47,782 bases of DNA from Magnetovibrio sp. (GCA_002722175.1 PBKU01000023.1:1-47782); one strand, 5' to 3'. Counted from the stretch's first letter, positions 27,012 through 36,528 are shown. Notes: generated from the letters alone by a model not told the origin. Program-made: numbers and translations.

Positions 27012-27482
27012 ATGGGTAAAGATTTAGAAGAAGGTCCAACGCTGAAAACTTTAAGGGCCACCTCTTTCCGTCATCGAGCATACAGTAGTAAGATTGCTAT
27101 TCGTGATTTTTCATTTCTAATCGATGAACCCGAAAAGCTTGGGGGCGAAAATAATGCGCCGACCCCAATGGAGTACGTGATTGGAGCCTTAAACGGCTGT
27201 TTTGCGGTTACCATTGAACTTTTGTCGGAACAATATGGTGGCGAATTACAATCATTGGAAATATTGAGCGAAGGAACTATTGATCACCGCGGCTTATTTG
27301 GGACTGCAAAAGTGTCCCCTCACTTTCAGTGGGTGAAGGTTGGCATCACGATATCGATTAAGATAAACAGGATCTCTCGGAAGCAGTTTGAACAACTTTC
27401 TACAGAGCGTTGTCCAGTCTACAATCTGATTAAGGACAGCGGTGCCAGAACGGATGTTACTTGGTCCTGGAATGTCAAATAG
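27012..27482 (+). CDS. OsmC-family protein
   Basis: 156-aa protein of the OsmC/Ohr fold, whose members are thiol peroxidases acting on organic hydroperoxides. Both reactive cysteines are present, in ALNGCFAVTIELL and ERCPVYNLI, within a normal layout (FLIDEPEKLGGENNAPTPMEYVIGAL, then VGITISIKINRIS). The sequence is closer to OsmC-like than to Ohr. I chose the ATG at 27012 with GGAG seven bases upstream; another ATG lies at 27000. It follows the carboxylase gene by 78 bases, inside the leucine cluster, and is followed by the largest gap in the region. Confidence 0.85.
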   Translation: MGKDLEEGPTLKTLRATSFRHRAYSSKIAIRDFSFLIDEPEKLGGENNAPTPMEYVIGALNGCFAVTIELLSEQYGGELQSLEILSEGTIDHRGLFGTAKVSPHFQWVKVGITISIKINRISRKQFEQLSTERCPVYNLIKDSGARTDVTWSWNVK

Positions 27483-27963
27483 TTTTCTTATAATTCTCTG
27501 TAGCTTGACCACTTCAGATGCTCAAATAAGGTCAATGCAGGAAAACATTTTATTCTACAAAGATAGCGTGTATGGATTGAGCGGCTAGTCTTTACTTTCA
27601 TCAATTATGTGGCTTGCTCAAAGGATTAAATAACTTCTGCTATTACGTTTTTTACTGATTATCATTACAATAATAATGAAGTTGCTGCCTTGTTAAAATT
27701 AATGGAATAATCCGAGCTTGAAATGATTATAAATACACAGCAAGCTATGGGGAATATATGATCCGTATCATACGGTAAGAAGCGCTAAAATATTGTTTTT
27801 ATAGATCTATTAGGGGTTAATTCGGTTAAATGGGAGTAGATAAACTGAGCAATCAAAGATTTGGAACTTCATATGTATACAAACCTTTAAAGGTGGACTG
27901 ATACAGAAAACAATTTTCACAAGCCTCGAAGGAATTATTTTTATTTCATAGGAAAAATAACCA
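27483..27963. other. 481-base gap inside the leucine cluster
   Basis: No gene is supported. The stretch is AT-rich and holds CATTA-CAATAA-TAATG (about 27664-27679) and a stronger pair of overlapping palindromes at 27757-27775. Its length suggests a separate promoter for HMG-CoA lyase and the DUF1489 gene. No second copy of the 18737 palindrome was found here. Confidence 0.5.
27757..27775. promoter_or_regulatory. Overlapping inverted repeats, operator candidate
   Basis: TATGAT-CCGT-ATCATA at 27757-27772 overlaps the perfect CCGTAT-C-ATACGG at 27763-27775. They lie about 190 bases before the HMG-CoA lyase start in otherwise low-complexity DNA. The nested dyads look like a dimeric regulator site, but no regulator is identified. 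Confidence 0.35.
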
Positions 27964-28872
27964 ATGGATTTTCCAAGTTACGTTAAGTTGGTTGACGTTG
28001 GGCCTAGAGATGGGCTTCAAAATGAGGAAAAACATGTACCAACGAAAGTTAAAATTGGTTTAATCAATCGTTTAACTGCTGCGGGGCTTTCTGCAATTGA
28101 AACCGGTGCCTTCGTATCACCAAAGTGGGTTCCTCAAATGGCTGACACTCCAGCTGTTTTTTCGGGGATCTCAAAAAAATCTGGTGTAAAATATATGACA
28201 TTAACCCCTAACGTACAAGGATTAGACCTTGCTCAGAAATCTGGTTGTACAGAGGTCGCAGTGTTTGCTGCCGCATCGGAGAGTTTCTCAAAGGCGAATA
28301 TCAACTGCACAATCTCTGAGAGCCTGGAACGTTTTCAAGCTGTTATTGAAAGAGCATTAGATGCCGGGATTCAAGTTCGTGCATACATTTCCTGTGTTCT
28401 TGGTTGCCCATATGAGGGGCAGGTTGACCCTCTAAAGGTAACTCAGATTGCAAGTGAGCTTGTCAGAATGGGTTGCTATGAAATATCTCTCGGTGACACG
28501 ATCGGTGTAGGAACTCCTGGTAGAGTGCAGGATTTATTATCAAGTGTATTAAACGAGGTGAAGGCTAGCAATCTAGCGGTACACTTTCATGATACGTATG
28601 GCCAGGCACTAACTAATATTTTTGTTGCGCTTATCAATGGGATTAGCGTGATTGATACATCGGTATCAGGATTAGGAGGATGTCCCTACGCAAAAGGTTC
28701 TAGCGGCAACGTGTCAACAGAAGATGTACTCTATATGCTTGATGGTTTGGGGGTAGAAACTGGTGTAAACATGAGAAAACTTCTAGTTGCCAGTGAATAC
28801 ATTGCTAATTTTCTTGGACGTAATCCCTCATCAAAGACAGCAAATGCAATTAGGAACAAGAATCTCAAATGA
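27964..28872 (+). CDS. liuE: Hydroxymethylglutaryl-CoA lyase
   Basis: 302-aa TIM-barrel lyase splitting HMG-CoA into acetyl-CoA and acetoacetate, the last specific step of leucine breakdown. It opens VKLVDVGPRDGLQNEEKHVPTKVKI. Metal-ligand and catalytic segments are GDTIGVGTPG, HFHDTYGQAL and the signature VSGLGGCPYAKGSSGNVSTED with catalytic C240. Length matches the family. The start context is ATAACCAATG with AGGAAAAAT upstream. It ends overlapping the DUF1489 gene by four bases (ATGA), so the two are coupled. The large gap upstream suggests its own promoter. Confidence 0.95.
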   Translation: MDFPSYVKLVDVGPRDGLQNEEKHVPTKVKIGLINRLTAAGLSAIETGAFVSPKWVPQMADTPAVFSGISKKSGVKYMTLTPNVQGLDLAQKSGCTEVAVFAAASESFSKANINCTISESLERFQAVIERALDAGIQVRAYISCVLGCPYEGQVDPLKVTQIASELVRMGCYEISLGDTIGVGTPGRVQDLLSSVLNEVKASNLAVHFHDTYGQALTNIFVALINGISVIDTSVSGLGGCPYAKGSSGNVSTEDVLYMLDGLGVETGVNMRKLLVASEYIANFLGRNPSSKTANAIRNKNLK

Positions 28873-29309
28873 ATCTGCATCTGCTCAAACTTTGCGTTGG
28901 AATAAATACTGTTGAAGACTTAGCCATTAGGCAAAAGAAAAGACTGGAGAGTTCAAGTAAAAAGAAAGGAGAGAAGCATCTTCAGCATATAACTCGTTAT
29001 AAGCCAAAACGTGCAGACGAAATTCTTGGTGGTGGTTCTATTTATTGGGTTATTTGCCGCAAGATCCAGGCTCGACAGTTAATTCTAAATATAAAAAATG
29101 TTCAGCGTGATGATGGAGGAGCCGCTTGCGCCTTGTTTTTGTCCCCCGAGTTAATAGAGGTCGAGCCAAGAAAACATCGTCCATTTCAAGGGTGGCGGTA
29201 TCTCCCTGAAAAAGATGCGCCGAACGATATGGAAAGTTGTGGGAACCGTGGGTTTATTAATCTCCCGCAGGAAATTGCTCGTGAACTAAAAGAATTGTGC
29301 TTGATCTAA
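28869..29309 (+). CDS. DUF1489-family protein
   Basis: 146-aa protein matching DUF1489, a family known mainly from Alphaproteobacteria and of unknown function. Family features are LHLLKLCVGINTVEDLAIRQ at the start, HITRYKPKRADEILGGGSIYWVICRKIQARQLIL in the middle and FQGWRYLPEKDAPND near the end. No signal peptide or membrane segment. Its ATG overlaps the HMG-CoA lyase stop (ATGA), so it is cotranslated with that enzyme. The next gene is convergent only 15 bases away. It is one of the best taxonomic hints in the window. Confidence 0.87.
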   Translation: MNLHLLKLCVGINTVEDLAIRQKKRLESSSKKKGEKHLQHITRYKPKRADEILGGGSIYWVICRKIQARQLILNIKNVQRDDGGAACALFLSPELIEVEPRKHRPFQGWRYLPEKDAPNDMESCGNRGFINLPQEIARELKELCLI

Positions 29310-29324
29310 CCGCTGTAAGTGCGT

Positions 29325-29873
29325 TTAATTAGAAGCTAATTCCTCATTGAATTTTCTCAGCCAAAGAAGTTTGCCTTCGAGTTCTTTTATTTCCCGGTCT
29401 AACCAGATTGAGAAAGATCCTTTATCTTTTGAGTGTTGAGAATGTAAAACCGAGAGACGGGAAAGTTGTTCTGTAAAGGTGTATTCAAGAAGAGAAATTT
29501 GCTCAGTTTGTTCTTGTCTGTTGAGCTGGTTTAAAAATCGAAATTTAAGTGCTGTTATCAATTTATTCAGATCACTGTCAGATGGACGTAAGCCAGCAGT
29601 TAAAAGTAAATGAAATTCTTTTGTGCCTTTTTCAGTTATTGCTAGTATTTCTTCACCATTATCACCATCGGTTTTACTTTGATAAATCAGGTCTTCGTAC
29701 TTTAATAGCTCTATTGAACTGGCAAGGACTTCTAGTGAAGGTCCAATAATATAGCTTATAAAAGCTCGAATTTCCCTTGCAAGCTCAGCATATTTTAACG
29801 GCCCTTCTGATAAGGTGCCTAACGCACATAATCGAGTAGCTTCTCTTGGGGTCAGCGTATTGTCAGAAAACAT
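29325..29873 (-). CDS. PadR-like winged-helix regulator
   Basis: 182-aa cytoplasmic protein. The N-terminal part (LTPREATRLCALGTLSEGPLKYAELAREIRAFISYIIGPSLEVLASSIELLKYEDLIYQSK...ILAITEKGTKEFHLLL) has the layout of a winged helix: helices, a recognition helix, then a beta wing ending in the common ITEKG turn. The C-terminal half is a long charged helical segment, as in PadR dimerisation regions. Possible roles include control of the neighbouring aminotransferase (same strand, upstream) or the leucine cluster (convergent); neither is shown. The first helices are less typical than in classic PadR proteins. Confidence 0.6.
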   Translation of the reverse strand: MFSDNTLTPREATRLCALGTLSEGPLKYAELAREIRAFISYIIGPSLEVLASSIELLKYEDLIYQSKTDGDNGEEILAITEKGTKEFHLLLTAGLRPSDSDLNKLITALKFRFLNQLNRQEQTEQISLLEYTFTEQLSRLSVLHSQHSKDKGSFSIWLDREIKELEGKLLWLRKFNEELASN

Positions 29874-29922
29874 TTGCTAATCTTGTATCTGTCAGTTGCC
29901 CACAATTGAGTTATGCCGTGTT

Positions 29923-31305
29923 CTAGGTAGGCATTCCAGCGTTAACCCAATCTAATGTTTCATCAAGTGATTTAGCCGTAGCAGCTAAAATTTCCTTAAT
30001 TTCTTCCTCGTTAATTATCAGGGGAGGACAAAATGCCAGAGAATCGCCCAGAGCCCGCAGTATAACACCTTTTTGCTCAATTCGCATTTGCAAATAAGCG
30101 CCGACCTTATATTTTGACTCGAAAGGTTCTCCCGTTTCTTTATCTTTAACAAGCTCAATAGCTGCTATTAATCCTTTCCCTCGGATTTCACCGACTAATG
30201 GGTGCTTATTAAAATTACAGAGCCCATCTTGCAGTACAGGGGATATTTTCTTTACATGGTCAAGAATATTCTCATCCTCATATATTTTTAACGTCTCAAG
30301 AGCAACTGCTGCCGCAACCGGGTGGCCAGCATATGTTGAGCCATGACCAAATATACCTAATTTTTCACTTTGCTTTACCATAGCCTGATAGATTCGGTCG
30401 GAAATTAATAGCGCTGAAATTGGAAGATAGGCGGCGGATAATTGCTTAGCGCATGATATAAAATCAGGTTTTAAACCCATAGTTTGTGTGCCCCACATGT
30501 TTCCAGTACGCCCAAAACCATTAATTACTTCATCAGCTACTAGTAAAATATCATACTTTTGCAATACAGCCTGAATTTTTTCATAGTAGGTGCGAGGTGG
30601 GACAATTACGCCGCCAGCTCCTAGAATCGGTTCACAATACATTGCAGCTACTGTTTCTGGTCCCTCATCAATGATCAGTTTTTCTAAGCTTTCAGCACAA
30701 CGGGATGCAAACGCTTCTTCGCTCTCTCCAGACCTACCGTATCGGTAAAAATGCGGGCAATCAGTATGAATAATGCGCTCAATTGGAAGGTCAAAGTCGT
30801 CATGAAGGTAAGGGAGGCCCGTTAGGCTTGCCGCTGCAACCGTAACACCGTGATAACCTTTTATCCTGGAAATGATTTTCTTTTTCTTCGGTCTGCCAAC
30901 AGCATTATTAAAATACCAAATTAATTTTATGGCTAAATCGGTGACTTCTGAGCCCGAATTTCCAAATAAAACTTTTGACATTGGGACAGGAGAAAGGTCA
31001 ATGAGTCTTGCAGCCAATTCAATTGTCACGTCAGTAGTTTTATGCGCAAATTCATGGTAGTATGCCAGTTTACCCATTTGTTTTGTTGCTGCGTTAATCA
31101 GGCGTTGCTGTCCATAGCCTAGAGAAGCACACCAAAGTCCAGCAAGGCCCTCTATATAGGATCGACCATCGTCATCAAATACTCTGACCCCTTCTCCTCG
31201 AACAAAAATCGTTGGGCCGCGGGTCTCATGAAGCTTGAGGTTAGAATATCCATGTACACGATATGAAATATCGCGTCTGCTTTGTGAGTTAGGAAAATTT
31301 GTCAT
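29923..31305 (-). CDS. Class III aminotransferase (omega-amino acid/pyruvate type)
   Basis: 460-aa PLP enzyme transferring the terminal amino group of an omega-amino acid, amine or polyamine, usually to pyruvate. It has YIEGLAGLWCASLGYGQQRLI, FGNSGSEVTDLAIKL (PLP phosphate cup), ADEVINGFGRTGNMWG and the Schiff-base lysine K287 in DFISCAKQLSAAYLPISA. FGHGSTYAGHPVAAAVALE is the second phosphate-contact block. The early NLKLHETRGPTIFVRGEGVRVFDDDGR is typical of the beta-alanine/putrescine-pyruvate subgroup; the donor cannot be fixed. Regulation is unclear; the PadR-like gene follows on the same strand after 49 bases. Confidence 0.9.
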   Translation of the reverse strand: MTNFPNSQSRRDISYRVHGYSNLKLHETRGPTIFVRGEGVRVFDDDGRSYIEGLAGLWCASLGYGQQRLINAATKQMGKLAYYHEFAHKTTDVTIELAARLIDLSPVPMSKVLFGNSGSEVTDLAIKLIWYFNNAVGRPKKKKIISRIKGYHGVTVAAASLTGLPYLHDDFDLPIERIIHTDCPHFYRYGRSGESEEAFASRCAESLEKLIIDEGPETVAAMYCEPILGAGGVIVPPRTYYEKIQAVLQKYDILLVADEVINGFGRTGNMWGTQTMGLKPDFISCAKQLSAAYLPISALLISDRIYQAMVKQSEKLGIFGHGSTYAGHPVAAAVALETLKIYEDENILDHVKKISPVLQDGLCNFNKHPLVGEIRGKGLIAAIELVKDKETGEPFESKYKVGAYLQMRIEQKGVILRALGDSLAFCPPLIINEEEIKEILAATAKSLDETLDWVNAGMPT

Positions 31306-31538
31306 ATCCAGCCCATTGCAATTTTTAATACGTTTTTAGCAATCAATCAAAATTGTATGTGTTTGTAATACAGTATATTTACATGAAATACATAAATATT
31401 TGAAATAAATATCTTCTTTAAATAATTATGTAACTAGGCAATTCCTTTAAATGCTCAAATTTTCCAGTGTGACAGTTTATATGAACTAATATTTTCGGTA
31501 GGGCATTCATTTTTTAAGCCAAAATTTTAGGCGTGAAG

Positions 31539-32228
31539 TTAAGCAACACTTCTTCCCCCTTTTGCCTTAGACCAGCCAATTGGGTCTTGAAGAAATGCCT
31601 TCACATCTTCAATCGATTTTCGTGAAAAATAGTCACCTTCTTCTGCTATTTTTATTACGTCGTGCCAGGTTGCAAGATAATGAAGCTTTACACCTGCTTC
31701 TTTGAGATTAGTGAGTGAATCTGGAAATACCGAATAAAAAAATATGACAAAAATATCAGTAACATTTGCACCTGCGTTTCTTAAGGCATTTACAAAATTA
31801 ATTTTTGAGCCCCCATCTGTCGCTAAATCTTCAACTAAAAGTACGTTTGACTTTTTCTTTAGATTTCCCTCGATCTGTGCGTTGCGACCGAAACCTTTTG
31901 CCTCTTTTCGGACATATAGCATAGGCTTAGATAATGATTCGGAGATCCAGGATGCATATGGTATGCCAGCAGTTTCACCGCCTGCAATGACATCAAACTG
32001 GTCAACTCCGACATTCTTTTCTAGCATATTACAGCCAAGTTCTATAATGCGCCGTCGCGCTTCAACAAAGGAAATAATCCAACGGCAATCAATATACACA
32101 GGACTTACCCAGCCCGATGTGAATTTGTAAGGTTGGTTAGGCCTAAAGTTAACAGCTTTAATATCTAAAAGATATTTTGCAGTTTCCAAACCAGTAGAGT
32201 TCACGATATTATTGTTTGATATGGCCAT
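31539..32228 (-). CDS. pyrE: Orotate phosphoribosyltransferase
   Basis: 229-aa enzyme converting orotate and PRPP to OMP in pyrimidine synthesis. It contains FKFTSGWVSPVYIDCR-like substrate residues (YKFTSGWVSPVYIDCR), GGETAGIPYASWISESLSKPMLYVRKEAKGFG with the catalytic lysines, and the PRPP loop VLLVEDLATDGGSK. I chose the ATG at 32228 (MAISNNN), preceded by GGAAGA; the longer frame from 32255 adds nine unlikely residues. It stands alone between the aminotransferase gene (same strand, 233-base gap) and the divergent TPR-sulfotransferase gene. Confidence 0.93.
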   Translation of the reverse strand: MAISNNNIVNSTGLETAKYLLDIKAVNFRPNQPYKFTSGWVSPVYIDCRWIISFVEARRRIIELGCNMLEKNVGVDQFDVIAGGETAGIPYASWISESLSKPMLYVRKEAKGFGRNAQIEGNLKKKSNVLLVEDLATDGGSKINFVNALRNAGANVTDIFVIFFYSVFPDSLTNLKEAGVKLHYLATWHDVIKIAEEGDYFSRKSIEDVKAFLQDPIGWSKAKGGRSVA

Positions 32229-32458
32229 CTTCTTCCAAATTTGACAAAAACACACTTCGTTAAATAATAAATTGTTCAGAACATTTATTACATAATACTA
32301 GGAACATAATTCTTTTCATTACCGTTTCGCATCTTAACTATTTTACAACTCGTTGTCATAATTATTAGTTTCTTTAAATATAATTTAGGCGGACTTTTTT
32401 TATAAAAGCATGTTGATCTTTCAGGTCCGTTGAAAACAGTAAAACTTGATTAAATAAA

Positions 32459-34441
32459 ATGAGTAATTCAAAAAAAAATACGAATAATCATGCTGCAGAT
32501 GCATTACTGCTTATGGCTAAAAACCAGTTAAAAAAAGGCGATATCGTAAAAGCTGAAGCTACCTTGAAAAATATTTTGACAGAATGGCCTAATGATGCTG
32601 GCAGTAATGAACTCTTGTCAATGATACTCTATAAACGAGGCGATATGCCGGCTGCGGCAGAGTGCTTAATTCGAGCGGCAACAAATGATGAACTTAACCC
32701 CGAACTTCACGCAAATTGCGGTTCCATACTCAATTTGCTTGGACGTTATGCTGAGGCAGAAGCTGCGTTGCGACATTCAATCAATCTTGATCCAATTTTG
32801 TCAGAAGCACATGCTGCTCTTGGCATTGCTCTTGAGGGTCAGAAAAAAATTAGTGAAGCTCGTAAGGCTTTCAATGATGCGCTAGCTTTGCGTCCAAGTT
32901 ATACTCAAGTTATCATTAATTTAGGTAACCTTGAATTACGGTCCGGTCGGTCGCTTGATGCAATTGAGTGCTACTCAAAAGCTATTTCTGAAGAACCACT
33001 TAATGCCGCGGCGCGAGCAAATTTGGGGACAGCTTTACGATATATAGGGGCTGTAACTGAAGCTCATGTGCAATGTCAGCAGGCCACTAAAGATGATCCG
33101 GAATATCCGGAAGGGTGGAACGCATTAGGGCAGGTTGAGCGTGAGCTTTGTAATTACCCTGCTGCAATTTCTGCTTTTTTAAAGGCAGTTGAGTTACGAA
33201 AAGGCTTTATTGAAGCGCATGCTAATCTTGCCGGTACATATTTCAAGGCTCAAGAATTAAATTTAGCAAAAAATACCTATAATAGTTTGCTTCAAATTGC
33301 TCCGGAATTTGCGGAGGGATATAATGGGCTCGGTGTCGTGTGCACTGTTTTGGGAGATAAGAAGAATGCAATTTCAAATTTTCGTAAAGCGGTTGAGCTT
33401 CGTCCATCATATGGTGAAGCCTGGGCTAATGTTGTCTCTGCATGTGAAGGTGAAGTATCCAAGAGTGAAGTTGATATAATTAAGGAAATGCTTGAAAGCA
33501 AATCAATCGAAGGCGAAGACTTGATAGGCTTTTATTTTGCATTAGGTGATATATTTGAGAAAAAAAAATCTCCCGACGAAGCCTTTAACTGTTTTGTGAA
33601 CGGAAACTCTTTGCGCCAAAAGGTTCTTAAAAAGAAAAAATCGGTTTTTAATCCTAAACAATATGCGGTAGATGTCGGCATAATAATAAATACTATGGAC
33701 AGAAATTTTATTGATTCTTTTAAAATCAATAAAAAACCGCATCTGTTTCCTTTGCATATTTTAGGAATGCCGCGCTCTGGAACGACGATTGTTGAACAGG
33801 TATTATCTATGCATACAGAAGTTAAGGTCGGAGGTGAACTGGGTTTGATGGGACATATTCTTGGCCATTTCCCTAAATGGTTGAACGATCTAAATGAGTT
33901 GCGGATCAAAGAAATCTACGATTATTATCTTGATACGCTATCAACGTTGGCAGAGAACAATTCTATTGTTACTGAAAAAACGCCCTTTAATTTCTTATAT
34001 CTGGGCTTAATAGAGATGATATTTCCACAATCACTTGTTATCTATTGTCGTCGAGATTCACGAGACGTTGCTCTTTCTTGCTTCAAACAGGATTTTAAAA
34101 GCCCAACTCCATGGGCAACTAGTATCGAATGGATTTCAAGTTATATAGAAGCAGAGATTAAGTTAATGGCACATTGGAAAAAGACTGTGGACTTACCGAT
34201 CTTGGAAGTTGAATACGAAAAACTTGTCCAGAACCCTGAAGAACAAATACGAAGGATAATAAAGTTTGCTGGGTTAAGGTGGCAAAAATCATGTTTAAAC
34301 TTTTACAGGTCGACCCAGGCGGTTTATACGGCATCTAGTTGGCAGGTTCGAAAGCCAGTTTATACAGATTCAGTAGGTAAGTGGAGAGAATACAAAGATT
34401 TTTTTCCAAAGACATTTATCGACAATGAACAACTCAGCTAA
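32459..34441 (+). CDS. TPR-repeat sulfotransferase
   Basis: 660-aa protein in two parts. Residues about 10-340 are eight or nine tetratricopeptide repeats, such as AEAALRHSINLDPILSEAHAALGIALEGQKKISEARKAFNDALALRP. Residues about 420-650 are a sulfotransferase domain. The 5'-phosphosulfate loop is GMPRSGTTIVEQVLSMH (starting G436), and the 3'-phosphate motif is YCRRDSRDVALSCFKQDF. It would transfer sulfate from PAPS to an unknown acceptor, perhaps protein or cell-surface glycan. No signal peptide. A second TPR-transferase lies at 12193. The next gene follows after 119 bases. Confidence 0.87.
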   Translation: MSNSKKNTNNHAADALLLMAKNQLKKGDIVKAEATLKNILTEWPNDAGSNELLSMILYKRGDMPAAAECLIRAATNDELNPELHANCGSILNLLGRYAEAEAALRHSINLDPILSEAHAALGIALEGQKKISEARKAFNDALALRPSYTQVIINLGNLELRSGRSLDAIECYSKAISEEPLNAAARANLGTALRYIGAVTEAHVQCQQATKDDPEYPEGWNALGQVERELCNYPAAISAFLKAVELRKGFIEAHANLAGTYFKAQELNLAKNTYNSLLQIAPEFAEGYNGLGVVCTVLGDKKNAISNFRKAVELRPSYGEAWANVVSACEGEVSKSEVDIIKEMLESKSIEGEDLIGFYFALGDIFEKKKSPDEAFNCFVNGNSLRQKVLKKKKSVFNPKQYAVDVGIIINTMDRNFIDSFKINKKPHLFPLHILGMPRSGTTIVEQVLSMHTEVKVGGELGLMGHILGHFPKWLNDLNELRIKEIYDYYLDTLSTLAENNSIVTEKTPFNFLYLGLIEMIFPQSLVIYCRRDSRDVALSCFKQDFKSPTPWATSIEWISSYIEAEIKLMAHWKKTVDLPILEVEYEKLVQNPEEQIRRIIKFAGLRWQKSCLNFYRSTQAVYTASSWQVRKPVYTDSVGKWREYKDFFPKTFIDNEQLS

Positions 34442-34560
34442 AAAATACTTTTTCTAAAGTCCTTGGTATTCCAATACAAAAAAGGTAATGACAACCTTAT
34501 GAATACAATTCTATTTTGTGATTTAGACCCTGACACAATAGCTGTTATGCTAGAGCAGTG

Positions 34561-35538
34561 ATGCAATTAACGGACTTTCCATCATTGGACCCGGTGGTTT
34601 GGTGTCTTGTTGATCCGAGGGCCGGCAACAAGTCCCAGTGTCTTGGTGTGGCCAATGCGCTCAAAATACCATTCACGAAAATTGAAATTCAATATGGACC
34701 TCTCGCCGCTCTTCCAAATGTATTACTTGGAGGGTCTTTCCTTGGTTTAACGCATGAAAGCACCCTTTTGTTCAAAAAATCTTGGCCAAATATTTTAATT
34801 GCTGCAGGACGTCGTACAGCACCAATCGCACGGTCAATAAAAAAAAGGTCTGGAGGGAAAACAAAAATAATTCAGATAATGGATCCTGGAATTATTCGAA
34901 AACATTTTGATATGGTTGTAATCCCAATCCATGACAAACCCTCGCTAATGAGAAATCAGGTTCAAGTAATTGCTGCGCCCCATTGCATTACAAAGGAGCA
35001 GCTGCAGTGTTCGGCGGATAAATGGAGAAAAACTTTTTCTGAACTTCCTCGCCCCTGGGTCGGGTTGTTTATTGGTGGTAGTACACGTCGACGTAAATTT
35101 ACCCATGTAATGGCAACCGAATTAGGAAGCATGATCTCCAATGCAGTTCAAGCTAATGGAGGTGCAGTGTTAGGTACTACGAGCCCGCGCTCTGGTGACT
35201 TTACATCCTCCATAATAGATTCTTTAACTGTGCCAAATAAAATTTACCATTTTAGCAAAGACGCGGATAACCCGTATTTAGGAATTCTTAGTCTTGCCGA
35301 TTACGTGGTGGTGACAGGTGAATCTGTTTCGATGTGTTCAGAGGCCTGTGCAGCAGAAAAACCGGTCTATCTTTATACTCCAACCGCTTTGATCACAGAA
35401 AAACATAAGTTGCTTCATGAAGCCTTAATTCGAAAAGGTTATGCACGCCGTTTTTTCGGAAAACTTGAAAATTGGTCTCATCCCCAATTAAATACGGCAA
35501 ATCAGATCGCACAAGAAATAAGGAAGCGTTTTTTTTAA
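34561..35538 (+). CDS. ELM1/GtrOC1-family protein (mitochondrial fission ELM1-like)
   Basis: 325-aa soluble protein of the ELM1 family (PF06258 type), first named in plants for mitochondrial fission and widespread in Alphaproteobacteria. It has VWCLVDPRAGNKSQCLGVANAL at the start, ILIAAGRRTAPIARSIKK, QIMDPGIIRKHFDMVVIPIHD, WVGLFIGGSTRRRKF and the C-terminal LADYVVVTGESVSMCSEACAAEKPVYLY. The two-domain layout recalls a GT-B glycosyltransferase; bacterial function is unsettled. I chose the ATG at 34561 over the adjacent GTG at 34558. It is four bases before the EamA transporter gene, so they are in one operon with the isomerase-like gene. Confidence 0.86.
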   Translation: MQLTDFPSLDPVVWCLVDPRAGNKSQCLGVANALKIPFTKIEIQYGPLAALPNVLLGGSFLGLTHESTLLFKKSWPNILIAAGRRTAPIARSIKKRSGGKTKIIQIMDPGIIRKHFDMVVIPIHDKPSLMRNQVQVIAAPHCITKEQLQCSADKWRKTFSELPRPWVGLFIGGSTRRRKFTHVMATELGSMISNAVQANGGAVLGTTSPRSGDFTSSIIDSLTVPNKIYHFSKDADNPYLGILSLADYVVVTGESVSMCSEACAAEKPVYLYTPTALITEKHKLLHEALIRKGYARRFFGKLENWSHPQLNTANQIAQEIRKRFF

Positions 35539-35541
35539 GCC

Positions 35542-36528
35542 ATGATTGACGTTAGAAAAAATGAAGGAGGAACGTTTTCAGGAGATCGCCCGTCTTTTGC
35601 GGCGACAATTTTGGTTTCTGCACTGTTTGTTTTAGGTTTCCAGGATGCGCTAGTTAAAACGATCAGTCCTGATGTTTCTCTTTGGCAGTTTCAACTTGTT
35701 CGATCTTTATTTAATACGATACTCATTATTGCTGTTATGCTTGTGTCTTCTAGTCAGATCATTACGTTCAAACCAAACCGGATTGGCCCCGTAGCATTAA
35801 GGGGGTTCTTGCAATGTGCGGCTATGTGCTTTTTTTTTGGCGCAATCCCTTTTCTCAGCTTGGCTGAAGTAGCTGCAGGTCTCTATGTTTTTCCGCTGTT
35901 TGTCGCCATATTATCGGTTGTTATCTTAAACGAGAAAGTTGGCCCAAAGCGTATATCCGCTATTTTTCTCGGCTTTATCGGAACATTGCTGATTTTAAAA
36001 CCAGGAACAGACAGTTTTAAATTTATTTCAGTTTTACCTATTTTAGCAGCCTTATGTTACGCTGGATCAATCTTGACCGTAAGACACCTTTGTCGGGAAG
36101 AATCTTCAGTTACATTGGCATTAAGCGTATCACTATGGCTTATACTAATTGGCGGGATAATGACGGCTTTATTAACTCTGATTCCCCTAAATAACGTTGA
36201 TGCGCAATGGGCTTACTTGTCATCTGGTTGGTATGTTTTAGGGTGGAGTACGGTAGTGTTGATTATGGTCTGCGCTGTTTTTAATACATTTTCAAATATT
36301 CTTCTTGCAAAAGCCTATCAGCTTGCGGAAGCAAGTTGGCTTGCTCCATTTGATTATTCCTATTTGATTTTTGCGACCTTCTGGGGTTGGGTTTTCTGGA
36401 ACCACATACCAGATTTCTTTACATTATTGGGTATGTTTTTGATTGGGTGTGCTGGAGCGTTTGTTTCGTGGCGTGAAGGGCAGGATCATCGTTTTGCTCA
36501 TACACCTGCTAAGGTCCGTTCGGAATAA
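35542..36528 (+). CDS. EamA/DMT-superfamily transporter
   Basis: 328-aa inner-membrane protein with about ten hydrophobic segments in two EamA repeats. The first repeat has ATILVSALFVLGFQDALVKTISPDVSLWQFQLVRSLF, then AALRGFLQ-type charge (VALRGFLQCAAMCFFFGAIPFLSLAEVAAGLYVFPLFVAILSVVILNEKVGPKR). The second ends with LLAKAYQLAEASWLAPFDYSYLIFATFWGWVFWNHIPD. These are typical of drug/metabolite exporters; the substrate is unknown. The start is ATG at 35542, three bases after the ELM1-family stop codon. It is followed by the isomerase-like gene whose own start lies 38 bases past this stop. Confidence 0.88.
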   Translation: MIDVRKNEGGTFSGDRPSFAATILVSALFVLGFQDALVKTISPDVSLWQFQLVRSLFNTILIIAVMLVSSSQIITFKPNRIGPVALRGFLQCAAMCFFFGAIPFLSLAEVAAGLYVFPLFVAILSVVILNEKVGPKRISAIFLGFIGTLLILKPGTDSFKFISVLPILAALCYAGSILTVRHLCREESSVTLALSVSLWLILIGGIMTALLTLIPLNNVDAQWAYLSSGWYVLGWSTVVLIMVCAVFNTFSNILLAKAYQLAEASWLAPFDYSYLIFATFWGWVFWNHIPDFFTLLGMFLIGCAGAFVSWREGQDHRFAHTPAKVRSE

